Shown here in pieces: positions 1 through 14,900 of a stretch of 64,000 bases of DNA. The position numbers and the translations under genes are program-made. Source of the DNA: Siderastrea siderea (Eukaryota > Cnidaria > Anthozoa > Scleractinia > Rhizangiidae); NCBI GenBank assembly GCA_964030785.1, contig OZ034970.1, positions 471,670 through 535,669 on the forward strand. Direction: 5' to 3'. The first letter of the stretch is position 1; every line of letters starts with the position of its first letter. The notes beneath the pieces were generated by a model. That model was not told the DNA's origin. It searched no databases and was given only the letters and a program-made list of their open reading frames with translations.

Positions 1-1115
1 ATCATCCTGAGTAAAAATAATAGAAATTTAAAGCAATCTTTAACGTGGCACTTTAAAACCTTGAAGCTTTCGCAGGACAGCAAAATCTGTCAGACATAAC
101 GGTTCAGAAATGTGTTTTAAAAGCGCTATATCAAGATCATTCCGATGATTCTTATTCCGCCCGCGTCCCTACTTTATTCGTGCCCGCCAGCACAACGGGT
201 GACATAGAAAGTTCTGCTCGCATGCTAAATTAAGTAGATGCATCAGCAAATGAAGACAAGTTTTTTTGTTCATATATTTTGCGCCGCCGTTACGTTCTTA
301 TTGCATTTGCGATGATTTGTGTATTTAAAACTCTGAATTGAAAAAGCTTGCGTTAGAGATTTACACAGGTTTCCTGTTGTTTTAGTAAGAGCAACTTTGT
401 GAGTTGTAGTGCTTTTACAGTGGCATGACAATGACAAGCTTCGATGTCATCGCGCAAACTGAGTCAGGAAAGCCATAATCCTTCCTATAAGGTCTGAATT
501 AGTGCTTAAGTTTAGTGCTTAGTGTTTGTAAATTTCATCAGTGTGTCCGAGTGTCTAGTGTACTGAGACCGAAAACATAGTTCGAACTAATTTTAGTTCG
601 GGCACTGTAATCCAACTGACTTTTTTTTATTGAAACTGTCAAGTTAGGAATATTAGTACTTTCGGAGAGAATTGCCTGAGTATCAGAAGTCTGTCTATAT
701 ATATGGTAAAAGGTTTCAGTCTAACATTTCAAGTGCATTGTTGGGTAATTAATTAATAGGTGACACGAAACAAGTCTACAAAACTGAACCGTCATTGAAC
801 TAGTTATTTTAACAATTTAGATGATATACTCAGCAAAGCAAACGTTGGGAACTACGCTCTCACTTTTCCTAACTTATTGTTATCTACCTGCGAAGCAAGG
901 TGAATGTTTCTTTTGATGTCACATCACGTAGCAATTTTAGACACGAGTGTGACATTTAATTTAACGGACTGCTTATGTATGTAGACATGTTACTAGTTTT
1001 CATTATCAATGCATTGTTAAGAAACAGGATGGCCATATTCCTTTATCACAAGGATTAAATTATCGATAAATTGAGCATAGCTGCTGTGGCAGCCTGAGTT
1101 TGCTGCAAGCACCGC

Positions 1116-1161
1116 GAAAAGGATGTAAATGTAAATGTAAATGTAAATATAAATGTAAATT
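1116..1161. repeat. GTAAAT hexanucleotide microsatellite
   Basis: Five to six tandem copies of GTAAAT or near variants follow GGAT. The equivalent place in unit B (about 33365) has no such array, so it expanded after the duplication. Apart from this repeat, the 181-2921 stretch shows no supportable gene, only short unconserved ORFs. Confidence 0.75.
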
Positions 1162-2921
1162 GATGATTTTAGTGGCCAGCGCGCTTAGCTTTCCTCGGTA
1201 CTGCCTTTCGACAGACCAGCTAGTTTACAGGCGTGCCACTCAAACAACTGAAACAAATTTTGCAAATAAAACGTAACATCGTTACGAATCCCAACTGGCG
1301 GGAGGCTAACTAGTTGGCTACAGAATTTACAAGCACAACCGAGCGTAGAATTAACTAAAACATTTCATACTCTATGTCCATTCATTATTCCGAGAAAAAG
1401 AAGCTGAAGCTCAGATATTTTCTCAGCGTGATTGAGTGTCTGGAGAAAACAGAATGCGTAGTTCGAACCAGTTTAATTGCCACTATATGCAACTTTCATC
1501 CGACCTGTTTATGGAAATTATCAAGAAAGGAATACAGTACTTTAACAAAGCAGTGTCTTAGTACTGGATGTCCATCGTTTCAACGGTGTTCATTGATATG
1601 ATCGACAGTGTTTAACAATATTATTTTTGTGATGAACGGTTTTCTAAAATTTAAAACGGATTGTCAGGTAATTAAACAACAGCTGAATCTTATTATTCAA
1701 AAGTGGTTACTATGCCGGGCATACACACCTCCACATGTGAAGTGGAATAACGTTGGTAAGAAACTTGGTCAAGTAAACGGGAAAAGTCCTTAAAGTTATC
1801 CAGCTTTTTCCAAAAATTTGATCGTGTACTCAGTAAAACAAGTTTTGGGAAACATAGCCACCTATATTTTCCTAGATTATTGTTATCTATTCGTGGGAGA
1901 TGACGATTATAATACAAATGAAATAAAGAGAATATTTTTTTAAAACTTAACATTACTTAGCAATGAGAATTTCTTTTCATTCCCAAGTTAACATTAAAGT
2001 TCCTTTAAGTTATCTGCTTGATTTGCATGGACATATACTAATAGTTTTCTTTTCAGCTCAAGTCATTTTAGTTTGTGAGTCAGGACAACCGGTTACTGCA
2101 ATCAGTTATCTTTTGATGAAACATCGATACCTCGGCCGTAGCGAAGCAAGCCCTTTCTACAAGCTAAATTATGTAAACGGGAAAGCATCAATCATCACAC
2201 AGTTCTGTAACAAAACCTTCATTTCCATGTAATTCTTCACCTGGCTTGGCTACAACAGGCGTCGATTTCTAAGTGTTTATAGGTGTAGACTAAATTTAAA
2301 CAAGAGTTTTATGCCGTGTTCAAGACCACCTGTATTTACGAACCACGATTTCTTTAGATAACGTTGTCAGCTTTTTTTCCTGTCAGATAATGTGACACTT
2401 TTAATTTTTCAACTCTTTAAATAGAAGTCGATTCTTGTGACAAGACTTTACGCCCTCGCAGCAAAATATTTAAAAAACACTTTTCAGTTTATACAATTAA
2501 AAAAGCAAATGAAATGTTTAGACCCAAGCAACACATTTACTTAGGTTTGTTGAAACATTTTAACAGAAAAACAAAAATTAATACAATTACAATGCGACGT
2601 TTCGATGTATCTCATATCATTATGAAGCACTGAGTGACTTCAGTTTTTATTAGCACGATTCGCGGATCTCTTTGACATTTTAAAATTAACAAATATCAGC
2701 CTTTGCATGTTTTTTCGGATAATGCGGTTGGGGGGGGGTGGGGTAGGGGGAGGAGGGGCTAAACGTGAATAAGACGAGCGCGAGTGAGCAAGCGGGCGCC
2801 ATAGGTGGTAAACGTCTATGGTCGTCCGGGGTTAGTTCCATTAAAAGATTGTCTTAGCCAGAAAATCGCCGGATACACAAGCGACTGAAAAGAAAAAAAT
2901 GGAAGCAAGTACTTAACTTAA

Positions 2922-3543
2922 GGTTACTCCGGACCTTCGCGGGTGTTCTCGGGGAAAAAATTCGTATGCGCACCATTTTAAAGGAAAACACGGCAAATTA
3001 TATATCGTTGGAAAGCTTAATAAATGTAGATTTTGGAAAAAAATATAAATTGCCGGTTTCTTTAGTTTCGCAAAAGAAAATCGCAATCAACCGCAAAAAT
3101 GACCATGTGTCATTCAATTGAATTAATAGGGTATCAAAGCCAAGCGCATTGGCAAAATAACTGCACAGTGTTAATCCCAAAGGATCAATCATCTAAAGTG
3201 TGTCAGCATTTTTCGATATTCTGACTGGTTATTTTTTAATTAATCTGTCAAGTTCGAGAAGTAAAGAATGCGTGATGGGCATTGCATTGAAGATCGCCAC
3301 GGGTGAGATATTATAAATTTCAAAAATCCCCGACACACTTTTGTTTCACAACATTTTCGTGGGCATTTTTGCAATTTCCTTTTGTGGAATTAAAAAAACT
3401 GGCAAGTCATATTTTTTTCTGAAATCTACATTTATTAAGCTTTCCAACGATATATAGTTTGCCGTGCTTTCCTTTAAAATGGCGCGCATACGATTTTTTT
3501 CCCGGAGGAGACGGGAGGACACCCGCGAAGGTCCGGAGTAACC
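2922..3543. mobile_element. TTAA-flanked inverted-repeat transposon (non-autonomous, 622 bp)
   Basis: The element starts GGTTACTCCGGACCTTCGCG and ends with the reverse complement. The inverted arms continue inward for well over 100 bases, for example matching ATATATCGTTGGAAAGCTTA with its complement near 3440. It is flanked by TTAA at 2918-2921 and 3544-3547. The same place in unit B (about 35955) reads ...TTTAACCTAACGATCATG, which is the empty site with one TTAA base changed. There is no transposase ORF. A TTAA target with a 5'-GG end fits Kolobok- or piggyBac-type mobilisation; the superfamily is inferred. Confidence 0.85.
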
Positions 3544-3747
3544 TTAATGATCATGTATTTCCACATGATATTTGTCTTAAAAACAAATAACGTGCTTAGA
3601 CTTCGAACACGATTGGTTTCTATGACTTTTATCGTGACGTCACGATTCGTCTCAGATACCCCAGCAGATCTTTGCGACCATGTGCAGTTTTCGATGGCAT
3701 GCGGCCGCTGTCAGTCATGCATGATCGCCAAAAGTTGAAAATCTTAA

Positions 3748-4292
3748 CCCTATTTCGCCTGGGCTTTTTTGAGTTTCTAGAGCCTGAGTAGATCTCGAAA
3801 AGTATTCACGCTCTTGTGATGAAACTTGGCACGTTTTTAGCACGTCATTAGCTTAACAGATTGGGTTTATGACGTGTCGATTATGATATTTCGTGATGTC
3901 ACAATGAAGTCACAAAGCCGTCTTGAATGCAGTCATACAGTTGACAATGACGATATAAAAAGTATATGAATTTGTTCTAAGAAACATGCATAATCAAAAC
4001 AAGCACAAAAAAGTGAATGATTATCTTCTTCTTACAAACGAAAGGAAAAAACTGAAAAAAAGACAGAAAATAGTCAAAACACCTCCTGAGTAGACAGTTG
4101 CTATGGAAACGTCAATCATCGTAGACACGTCATTGACACAGGAAAATTTTCTCTGATAAATTTCAGGAAAAGTCACAAGACACAAGATTTGGTGATTATT
4201 CGTCCAGCCGTTTAAAAGTTATAATTCGGCGTTAAAGTCAGCGCGGGCACAATGTGCCTTCCCCCCCCCGCCCCCCCTCAGGCTAAATAGGG
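3748..4292. mobile_element. TTAA-flanked MITE, short form of the 2.25-kb family in unit B
   Basis: Its termini are CCCTATTTCGCCTGGGC and ...AGGCTAAATAGGG. TTAA (3744-3747) lies on the left and CTAA (4293-4296, one change from TTAA) on the right; unit B shows the empty site ATTTTAACTCAACAATC. Both ends match, in reverse complement, the ends of 50815-53067, so this looks like an internal-deletion derivative of that family. The CCCT terminus plus TTAA target is typical of piggyBac-type elements. It contains a C-rich tract at 4261-4278 and repeated TGACGTCA-like motifs. It ends about 70 bases before the start codon of carbonic anhydrase copy A. Confidence 0.8.
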
Positions 4293-4364
4293 CTAACTCA
4301 ACAATCAGATTGCCTGGGACATTTATTTGTTTGTTTGTTTATTTATTTATTTTAAAGGAATACG

Positions 4365-4942
4365 ATGTTTCGATTTGTGACATTGTCTGTTTTGTTTGCT
4401 GCTGCTCTGGCCTCTAAAGGTAAGTCAGGTGGCTTCTTAGCAGTTGTTGTTTTTCTTTCTGTGACTCTTTTCTGTTATCATAATTTGATCTTAATTATCC
4501 ATTTAATACGAAAGTGGATGGCCTTACGGCTTTTGTACTCCTTATTACTTTATACTGTGCTATTTCAATGTCGAGCAGAAAAATCAGATTTAAGGACGGT
4601 GCCTCCTAATACAGAGGTATTTTTGCAAAGGTTATGACTATCAGGAAAAAGTAGATCTTAGCAAGGGTTCTTAGAATCCAACAAGGAAAGTGTGGGTAAC
4701 CACGCATTTTTCAGAGATAATTAAGCAACCATATCTCTAAAAAATCGTTAAAATACAAAGAATGTATGGCAATTTCTTTCCAAATTTGAGCTTAATTATC
4801 TCTGAAAAATGCGTGGTTACCCCCAATTTTCTTTTTGGATTCTGATAGCCCTCGCTAAGAACTGCTTTTTCCACATAGTCTTAAACCGCGCAAAAATATT
4901 GATGTATTAGTGGGCAAATTCCTTAAGAAACCCGAATATCTT

Positions 4943-4973
<31 letters not shown>

Positions 4974-5959
4974 GGGAGGCACCGTCCTTAAAAGAAAAAA
5001 AACTAAAAGAGGGATATAACTTTTCTGCACACGACCAGATAGTCCGCTCCCACACAAGAACATTTCGGCTTGTTAGCGGACTATTTTGGTGTCCATGCAA
5101 GCATTCTAAACATCATGAAAACGTACTATGGTAGCAGTTTTGGATTGCATAAAAGTCAAAGAGGCAAAATAAAAAATAAAAAAAGAGAAAAAGGAAGGAA
5201 AACACTCCTTGACACAGAACAAGATACTCAGATATAACGCACGCTCTGATTGGTTGAAACAGCGTGCTTTATCAGAGTACAGGTGCACGGAGTAACCCGT
5301 GTAGCCATTCTGCGCGCGCTGGCAAGCTGAAAACCTTTCTTGCGTGCCTGCAAGCTATGAATAAAACTTGTTTTCTTGCAAATTAAAGCCAATTTCTTTA
5401 CAAATGTGAGCAAAGATATAGTATAAAACAAATAAAAAAGCCAAAACCGTGCTTTGTTCTGTGATAAAGAACGGAAGGAAGTGACGAGAGCACTTCATTT
5501 CCTTGCGTGCCTTATCACAGAACAAAGCACCGTTTTGGTTTTTTTATTAGTTAAATGTAGCAGTTTAAGTGTGAAAAAGAAAAGGAATAATGTCAGTAAA
5601 TTAGAACAATGTCAGCTAATTGAACAGTTTCACACGGATGGAGTCTGCTTGCTTGAGTTGGAAAGGAGACCAACTATTAACACGCAAGCAGACTCCATCC
5701 ATGCGAAACTGTTTAATTAGCTGACATTTTTCTTATTAGCTGACATTATTCAATTTATTTTACACACTTAAACTGCCATATATTCTAACTCAAAACTTTA
5801 ATAATTTGCATTTGGTAATGGCGACAGTATGACGCCGAAACGTCACGTTCTTGCGTTAGTATTTCTTTTTTGTTTCTCGATGTCTTCTTTAATCATATTT
5901 TACAGGCCATCTGTATAAAGAATTGCATTATAATAATAATGATAATAATAATAATAATA

Positions 5960-5996
<37 letters not shown>

Positions 5997-8900
5997 TAAT
6001 AATAATAATAATTTATTATTATTTTTTCTCTTCTTCTTTGTCTCTGTTTATAGGATCACACTGGATATACGGGGAGACTGGTATGTGCTTGTGTTGTGAG
6101 GGTTTTGTGTTTAAAGATGTACAAAACAGTTTTCGCGCCGTGATTCTAAGTATTTTTGCACCTTACCTGATCCAGTGCTTCTGAGATAGAAACTTGTCAA
6201 AAGTAGCCTGTTCCAGGCTCTCAGACAGTACGGATGGCAGGAAATTAGAAAGGGAACGCGAAAATAAGACGCGAGGGAACTGGGGAAAAGATGGCTGTTG
6301 CGGGAAAAGCCCTCACTCTGCCCAGCCCCATACGTTTTTTTTTATATTTTCTTTCCTTTGTGAGGCAAACATGTTCAGAATGAATGAAACTTTCGTGAAT
6401 GCCAAAAACGACGGGAAAATGTAAAATTTTTAAGAAATGCATTTCGGACAACCACTTTGATAAATAGTTCTACGGTTGAAAAATTAACATCAGTCAGGTG
6501 TAGATGTTGTCAACTAAGGAGAAAGACCATTTCACAGTTGGTATTTAAAATTGACAAAATGCAAACAAGTGGCACATTAGACCCTGGCTATTCGACAAAA
6601 AACAAAACAAACTTAACTTAATGAATTCCAGTGATGCTTTTGCATCCATCATTGTCGTCATCAATCAATAAACGCTTCTCAGGTCGTTAAGTCCTTGGGG
6701 GCTGCTTACCCTTGGTAATGTAGGATAACAACATGAATTGACGGCACTGCATCATGCGACCTATGACCAGAAGCTATAATTGCAGTTTAGAGCATGTACG
6801 TTTTAAGACTTACGAAAGTACTTTTAAAACGTCGGTTCAAATGAAGTTATTTCAAATGAAACATTTTTTTACGATCACTGATATTGGGTAGAGCCGGAAT
6901 TTTGATTACCATTCGTTAAAAGAACAAACTTAAAAAGTTTCTTTGTCCAACGTAACGTTCGGGATCAGGATTGGCCGGTAAAGATTGCTGGATTGCTAGG
7001 AAAAATCAGTCGGGATGGCGGAATCGGACGAATTTGTTTTGAAATTAGCATAGGACTTTCAAATGTGTTGCAACAAGTGGATGAGAAGATGGAAATGGGT
7101 TCTACTAACTCGATGGAAATCTCGAAAAATTCACAAGTTTGAGACCATATACCTGGAACAGAAATTGGGTTTACCTGGGTGTAAGAACCCGACAAGATTT
7201 TCCGGCTTTGTTTGCTAACTATTGCTGTGTTGTACGCTATTGTTTAAAATGTTCTGTTTCCTTTATTTTACGTCATCCGTGAGTTTCACAGGTTCTTACA
7301 TCGAGGCAAAGCCCAGAAATTGCAACAATATTGTACCTTACAAAAATGGCCCGAAAACAGTACATAATCTCCGGATTTTAGTCGCTGAAAGGCGCAAAGT
7401 TTTTCCATACTTTTGCGTTGTGATTTCTGTCTAAATTTCCAAACAATTTAGTACTTAGACTTAGGCTACCCCTTTTGCATACTAAAACAGCAAATGTCCC
7501 CAACCTTTCGTATACTTCAACAGCGAAAAAGGCACTCCTTTACCTTTTGGGCGAGTACCCCATCCGAGCTGTGAGTGTAAATGTGAAATTGTTTCATCAT
7601 TGAGTTGAGTTTTACTTGGCGACCGAGAAACCATTACCGGTGTATTAACAGTGTACAAACTACTTATAGAGAAGGATATTAGCAGTTTTGACTTCAGAGG
7701 GATTCTAACTCATGACCTTTGTGACTCTGGTACTACATGAGAGCTTGGTCAATGTTACGCTCTATTGTACCCTAGTTTCTGGGGAGTCGTGTTATATCCT
7801 CCTCCCTACTCCTCCACTCCGACTACGTGGAAGGTAAAGCAAACCCGTGAAATGATGAATATGTGTTACTGGATATACAACATAAATCACTGACGTATGA
7901 ACTGTAGAAGAATGATTTAAAGAGAAGTAGATCATCGCCGTTATAAATTTACAAATAGGGCCTGAAAAATCCCGGCTTTAATGAGATTTAAAATAAACGG
8001 TCCAAATGCATAACCATGTGAAACCTTTAAAACTGTCGCCTTTACCTTGTAGGCTACGGTCCATACGACTGGAGTGAGGTTTCTATACACTGTTCTGAAA
8101 GCGCCCAGTCTCCTATTAATATTAGGGCTGCTCAGTTCAATCCATACTTAAAAGGACTGAGGTTTACTGGTGATAACCGCTATGGAGAGGTTAGTGGAAA
8201 CCTTATCAACAATGGGCACGCTCCTACCTTAAGTATCGACAAAGCCAAGGGCACAGCGTCACTGACTGGGGGTCCCCTCGGGAGGAGTGTATATAAGCTT
8301 GAGCAGCTTCACTTTCACTTTGGTTGTGTCCGTAACACAGGATCTGAACACATTTCGAATGGCTACGCGTACTCAGGAGAGGTAAGAGTGTAGAAAAGTA
8401 CAAACTGGTCCAATTGTACTTTCTATCGACATTTGCCTGCAGGGGACAAAATTCTTTGAATCATCCTATCTAAAAAAATGGTAAAAGAATCTCACAAAAG
8501 AGTCTCATTTCGGGCCTATTTGGACGATACGGCCGGATCTTATCCCAGTTCCTGTTGCATGAAGCATCTAGGAGCATTACAACTGCATCCCAGGATGGGA
8601 TGATAGTCCATTGCAGGGTTACTCTAAGTATTTGTTCGCCTGTGCATTTATATGCCTGGAGCCTGTTAATTTCTGAAAACCCCTGAAGACAATTCAGCCC
8701 CCATCCCACCATCCAAAAGAAAAAAACAGAACTATTGGACATCGAAATAGTTTTTCTAGCCCGAAATGACTTGAGAAGTGTTCAGAAACAGGCCCTTGAA
8801 TAGAGAGGTAATGTGTAGTAAAGTTTCTTGTCCAGGGAGACAGCATGACAACCCAGAGTCTAAACTGGTCCTCTCAGGTGCCACCCACTACACCCACACA

Positions 8901-11900
8901 CCACCACGCTTCAACAAAATAAATCAATCAACGTTACGACGTATAAACCTGTGGTCCTTTCGGATCGAATTGTAGCTTAGAATAGTAAAAGCTTATTTAA
9001 AATTAAAAGGGAATAAAAGGGAAAAACCCAGCAAGACCCTCGAAGGGAGGAAGAGAACCATCAACAAACTCAATCCAAATATGACGTCAACTCTGGGATT
9101 CAATCTCGAGCCGCATTGGTGGGATGGGAGGGATCTCACCACTACACTATGTTTTCTCCACCCTCCAACATTTACCCAGCATTGAGATAGGGAATATCCA
9201 ACATTGAACAACATGAAAAGAGGGAGGTAAGGGTTTTCGACTGACAAGGTTGAAAGTATTTCACAACTGCTGTGTCCAACTGTAGACAATCCCTCCTTCA
9301 ATAGGTCATTAGTGAGGCACACACCAACGGTTCGTATTATCATTACGTGTGTAAATACAAAGGGCCATTTGCTGATCCAACTATAGCTTACATGGAATCA
9401 AGGCAAGCAAAAACTGCTTATTAACTTCCTCCAAGAGAGGATGAACTAAGAGAGTGAATCCCGTGCCCCATGATAATTATTTGAAATTTATTTTTAGTTC
9501 GCACCCATGCTGCGAAGGTTATTTTTTTCTGTTGTTTCCATGTCAACAATCCAAAATTACATGACTTCATTCCACTGACCAATGAGGTGTCGCCCTTAAA
9601 ATAACCACCCAGTATGACACAGAACCAAAAATAGATTTCAAACAATTTTCATCGGAAGAGGCCCATGTATGGGGGATTCGCTCTCTTCCTTCATCGTCTC
9701 TTGCTTCCTCGAAAAGTTACTAACAAAGATAGCCGCCCAGAAACGTTACCGTTAATCAGAGCTCTAGTTTGGTCATATCGAAGGGCCGTGTCTATGTTAC
9801 AACATTTTTGCTTCTTTGTAGCTCCATTTGGTGACTTACAACACAAAGTATTCTACTTTTAGCGCAGCCGCTGACAAACCAGATGGACTGTCCGTTATAG
9901 GCGTATTTTTGATGGTATAGAAATATTTATATGATACTATAGAATATTTAAATTGCACCTGGCAGAGGGAACAACCGTTGTATCCATCATGTGGTAAATT
10001 ACTAAGGTTTACATGTAACTGCGAATACGGTCAACCCACAGCAGCTGTATGATGTACGTGGCAAAAAGAGAATGGATATCTGCGGCAAATATTTACTCTT
10101 AAGAAATCTAGAAATGCACAAGGTCCTTAGACTTATGAAGCAGGTCTAAAAGAGAAATGAAGCTTTTAGCTAGTAATTTTATGAAGCAAAGTCCCATGTA
10201 AATGAAAGCTTTGTAAACAAGCCAAACCAATGCAGGTTCACCACGTTTCAACACGAACTACAAGAAACTGAATACTGTCCATGGCAGACTGAATGTAAAG
10301 AACATCAAGCGGCGTGAAACCAGTGGTGCAATGAATTCTTACTGTGTGGTAGTCAACATTTATTCCCAATTATTCCGCATTTGAGTTGCCAAACATATAT
10401 ATGAGTAGCCAAACAGAGCGTGTGGAAAATACCATTCACTTGTGCATATATGGTATACACTAAAATCTATTATAGAAGAGATCATTTTTAGCTTATCCTG
10501 CTGAATTATCTACGTTAGTTGTTTTCTTTTATACAGACCACCGTATTACAAATTTTAAGGACGTTCGCGCTAATTGTTTCTACGCATCCTTACTGCGCAC
10601 GCAATTCAATTCGTGATGTCATGCCACGTCATACATTGAGCGTGCGCGTTGTTGAAGAAATGTGGAGATACACCCGTTTGGAGAAACGTTGTCGGGTGAA
10701 AAGTATAAACGATGCACAATGCGACACAGTGGAACTCTGGGAAGATGACAGAGGCAAGTTTGTTGCGGAGTTTCGTTTCTTGTTATTCAAAATATTTTAT
10801 TTTCAAGATAATTTAAAGAGTAGAGCAAGACATGCTGTGTTATTATAATGTGCACATGACCAAGAGTGGAGGCAAGAATTCACGCTTCCCAGAGCACCAT
10901 TGGGTCGCATCGTCACTGATTTATGCTTTTCACCCGACAACGTTTTTTCAATTGGGTGTATATAGCACTAGTGGTCACTTTAATATCTATGCACGGGTTG
11001 AACTCTCTTAAATGTTCGGTGAAGCCATATTTTCGTTTAATAGTTCACTTTCTTTGTCGATTATCTACGTTTTGTGAAAAATTAAAAAAAATCTGTTTTG
11101 TGGAAGTTTGATTTTTTTCAACTTTTCTGCCCTCGCATCATCGAATTCTGCTATTATTGTAGCTGCACGGTGCTGCAGACCCACTTAAATAAAATTTGAC
11201 TAAGAAAGTGTGTCTACGGCAAATCATATTTAATATTTTTCAACTAACAACCACTGAGGCCATGTTGAGTTACGAGGACCGATGTGTCAAAATTGGGGTA
11301 GTTTTCCACGCGCTTTATTTGAAAAACGAAGTCGGTGACCCCCCAATTTTTTTGCATTTCTGACATAGGTAACTCATTACCTGACTGTAGCCAAACTATG
11401 AAAAAAAATTGCGCGAACGTCCTTAAGTGCAAGACTGAGAAATCATCAATTATGTATTTTGTCAAAATATAGGAATGGAATAATGGCGTAAATTTTGAGC
11501 TGAACAAGCTGTCCAGTTACATGCCGGGGATAAAAAAGGCCGGTAAGATGTACGCGTTTTTGCTCCCATTTGACATTTACCATTTGAAAGTGATAATATG
11601 GTCAACGTTCGTTTTTGGTCAACAATTGTTAACAAGAGCACAACGACTCAAAACAGCTTTAACGCCATTTTCATAACGTGTCAACTTTATTCGTTTCTCA
11701 AACGTTCTGAAGGAATACTTAAAAATATCGATAATCTTGTGTCTTTTTCCTGTTTTATTCCTCTCAGAAACGGCCGAGATATTTTAGACGTCTTTATTTT
11801 GTGTTTTGTTTTGAACTATTTAAGAGCCGCCGTCAGTAACTTTCGAGAATCCGCGGTCAGGAAGCGAAAATTCGGATTTTCTTTTTTTACGCCAAAAAGA

Positions 11901-14900
11901 CCCTTTTAATGAACCTTTTTAAAAAATGATACTGAAAAGTTCCGGCGACGTCTTATTTTGACAAAAACGGGGAAAGTTCGAAAAGCAGCCAAACCGTCAT
12001 CGGAGGCCGAGTTTGATTATGCAAATTAGCGTATTTTCAAATCTCCACAACATGACAACAAAAGCTCGCCATGAATTCATCTTTTCACCATTTGTTAGCC
12101 ATCTCTTGGACGTCTTTTCAAGCTATATTTCATCTCCATGTTAAAAATTTTTGTTTGCTATCCACACGCTTAAAAACTATAGGATTCGCTCTTCAATTGA
12201 TTGACCAAATTTTACCTTATTTCGGAAGATCACAGCGTCGGGGGTATACGTATATACAGGCTAAAACAGGGTTCTATTGAATGGGCAATTATTGCTCTTT
12301 ATCATAATGAAATGGTTAGTTTGGCCCGTTAAAAGCAAGCGCGCTAGAGCAAAAAACGTATCTGTGTGTCTCTCTTTTTTTTTTTCTTTTTTTTTTGCGA
12401 TTAATTAATTTGGAAATAGATTCCTTTTTGGTGGAAAAAGTATCTGTCGGTTTACATGAATGGAAAATCCTTTTAAATAAATTGTGAAAACAAAGAACTG
12501 TGCATGTGACCTGAGCTTCCTTCCGTTGGCTCATTTCCCCGTAAAAATGGTCACGTGGTCAATCATGAAGACATGGCGGAAGGATGCAATTTTGGTTAGG
12601 AAGGAAATCGCATAGTTTGCTCGTTGTTTGGGTCCGTGTGCTTGAAAACTTGATTTGTGAAGGGAAAAGTAAAATATTAAAATAAACTGAAGTCGCTTCT
12701 GTCGCAGGTGTAATTCAGTTTTAAAGTTCGTCCCTGCACCTACGGTCTTGAGGGCAGGCAGTGGAAGAGTCTGCACGCAAACGTCTCCTATTTCCCAGGC
12801 TAGCACTGGAAGGAATATCGGATAGATCCGGGGACCCTTAATGGAGAGAGGTTTACCGTTTGAGTTCCAGTTTTTGCATGCAATAGCACAGGGCTGAAAT
12901 CCCGATTTCAGCATTGCAATTTCTTCTTCATCAAATGAAAAACATACTAAAGACGTTTGTTCTGCATCCTTATAAGAATGTTATCGAGGGCGGACCAAGA
13001 AAGTTCTACTCCATGACGTGCCTACCCAAATGCGGTGTTCCTTTGCGGCGATGATGGCAAACACAGCTGAAGCACTGCTGACAAAAAGTCGTATTGAGGA
13101 AAAAAGTGTACTAAACTTTGCAGCAAATGAAAGGTAAAAAATCGGTAGTTGTCACACGAACGCGAATTCAAACACCTCATGAGTGTTGCTATAGTTGATG
13201 GTAGCCGTTTATAACTCGGTAAATTATGATTGTCCAGGTGAGTGTAGTCCTGAGAAGGACTGTTTTGTGATGACATTGACTGAAGTTTCCGCTCAGGTTG
13301 TCGAAACGACAGTCAATGTTATCACAAACAGTCCTTCTCAGGACTACACTCACCTGGAAGATCATAATTTCCCGACTTATGATATGAATCCTGGGTTCAA
13401 ACCATTTACAGTCTGGTAGCCGTTTAAGACGCACCACGAAACTTTACAAAAATGTAAACATGGCACACTAACTTCTCATTACTTTCAAGTAGGTGCGAAG
13501 TATTTCCACCTTCTCAGACCAAACCTAAGATTTGGCTTTTTTTTTCTAGCGATTGAATTGCATCTTGGGGGTCAATCATGCGCTAGATTATAGCCGCACT
13601 GCTTGCGTACAAGAACTGCGTCCTTCCGATTCGGCCATCTTCATGAAAGGAAAACGCGAGAAAACGCAGGAATAATTGACTAAGTGACCGTTTTCGCGGG
13701 AAAATGAGCCAACGGAAAGAAGCTTGTCACATGCGCATTTTCATTTGCTTCATAATTTCTTTAAAAGGATTTTCTGTTCATGTGAACCGAAAGACACTTT
13801 TTTCGACTAGAAGGAATCTATTTCCCAATATAAAATAGTAAAAAATTGGAAAAAAAGACACCCCGACCCGAGTCGGCGTTTTACTGATACGGTTGATGCT
13901 CGAGCTGTACACTGAAGTGTTGAGAAATGCAGCACTGAAGTTTCGAATACGGTTTGTTTGCTTTCTTCATTAACCGAGTAGAATGTGCTTTCCTTTTTCA
14001 TTAGTGGATTTGGCTGAAAAGAAGACATTTTTTTTCCTACGACAAGCTGGCATGAGTACTCCGCACTTACTTTGTTTTTGTTTTTTATTCTTTTTTATTC
14101 AAGACTTTTCTGGTCAAAAAAAAAAAACACTTCCCCTATGTAAAAACCATTTCCGTGGAAATTTTTATGCACTGACTGGTAAGATGAGAAAAAGGTCATT
14201 CTTCGTGCAAATTTTGACATAGTATTTTCCTGGCCATTTTCCCACGCATCGCAAGTATATCACGTTTCACTTGTCACGCAACGTGACGTGTGTTGGCACA
14301 ATGAAATCCAAAAATCGCAGTCTTGTTCCATCTTTTTTTCGCGAGGAAACCGATGTCTTCAGCAAATTTAGCACAAAACATCCAAACTTTAAACAGGTAA
14401 GTCAGCTTTTTATGATTTTTCAGTCGAACTGGGCCTCAAAATTACACAAAGACAAATTAGGGGCGAATGATAACTATGTCCAAATGTAGTAAAAATTTAA
14501 AAGGAAACGGTAGGACGCCAAATTATTTTCTCTGACAAGTAGCTACAAGTGACTGGAATATTATAATTGGGACTATGTGAAAGCTAAATTAACTCTGCAC
14601 ACGTCCACGTGTAAGATTGCGAACACATCTTACATTTACGTGCACAATTCGTTTTGGCTGCTTTCGCAGTCGAATACAGTCTTATTTATCAACAGACGGT
14701 TTTATTGAAACCCGCTAAGGAAAAATACACTGATTTTCAATTAACTAAATTCCTCGGCTTAAAGCTTACAACGCCTAATAGTTGAGACGTCAGCTGAAAA
14801 TGCATCAGAAGTCGCTGAAGTGGGAAATTAGCGAGTTCGAGACGTTCAATTGAACTGATATCTTATAGAAAGCATTGTTTTGCCTCGCCGGCTTCATGCT

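Noticed and set aside
5870..6184. 104-codon ORF with a run of isoleucines
   Set aside because: It is a translation of the ATA/AAT microsatellite; only the 27-nt exon 2 at 6054-6080, in the frame set by exon 1, is real coding.
10231..10320. Possible exon 5 of the carbonic anhydrase gene (FTTFQ... frame, also at about 41160 in unit B)
   Set aside because: The frame does not fit the phase-0 end of exon 4 and copy B has an early stop. The 70/73-nt exons at 11473 and 41518 fit both phase and family alignment.
10519..10848. 109-codon ORF in intron 4 of copy A
   Set aside because: It crosses the left terminus of the TTAA MITE at 10559, is absent from unit B and has no recognisable domain.
12531..12914. 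127-codon minus-strand ORF
   Set aside because: Lies across the arm of a nested inverted-repeat element, with no homologous frame in the other arm and no domain.
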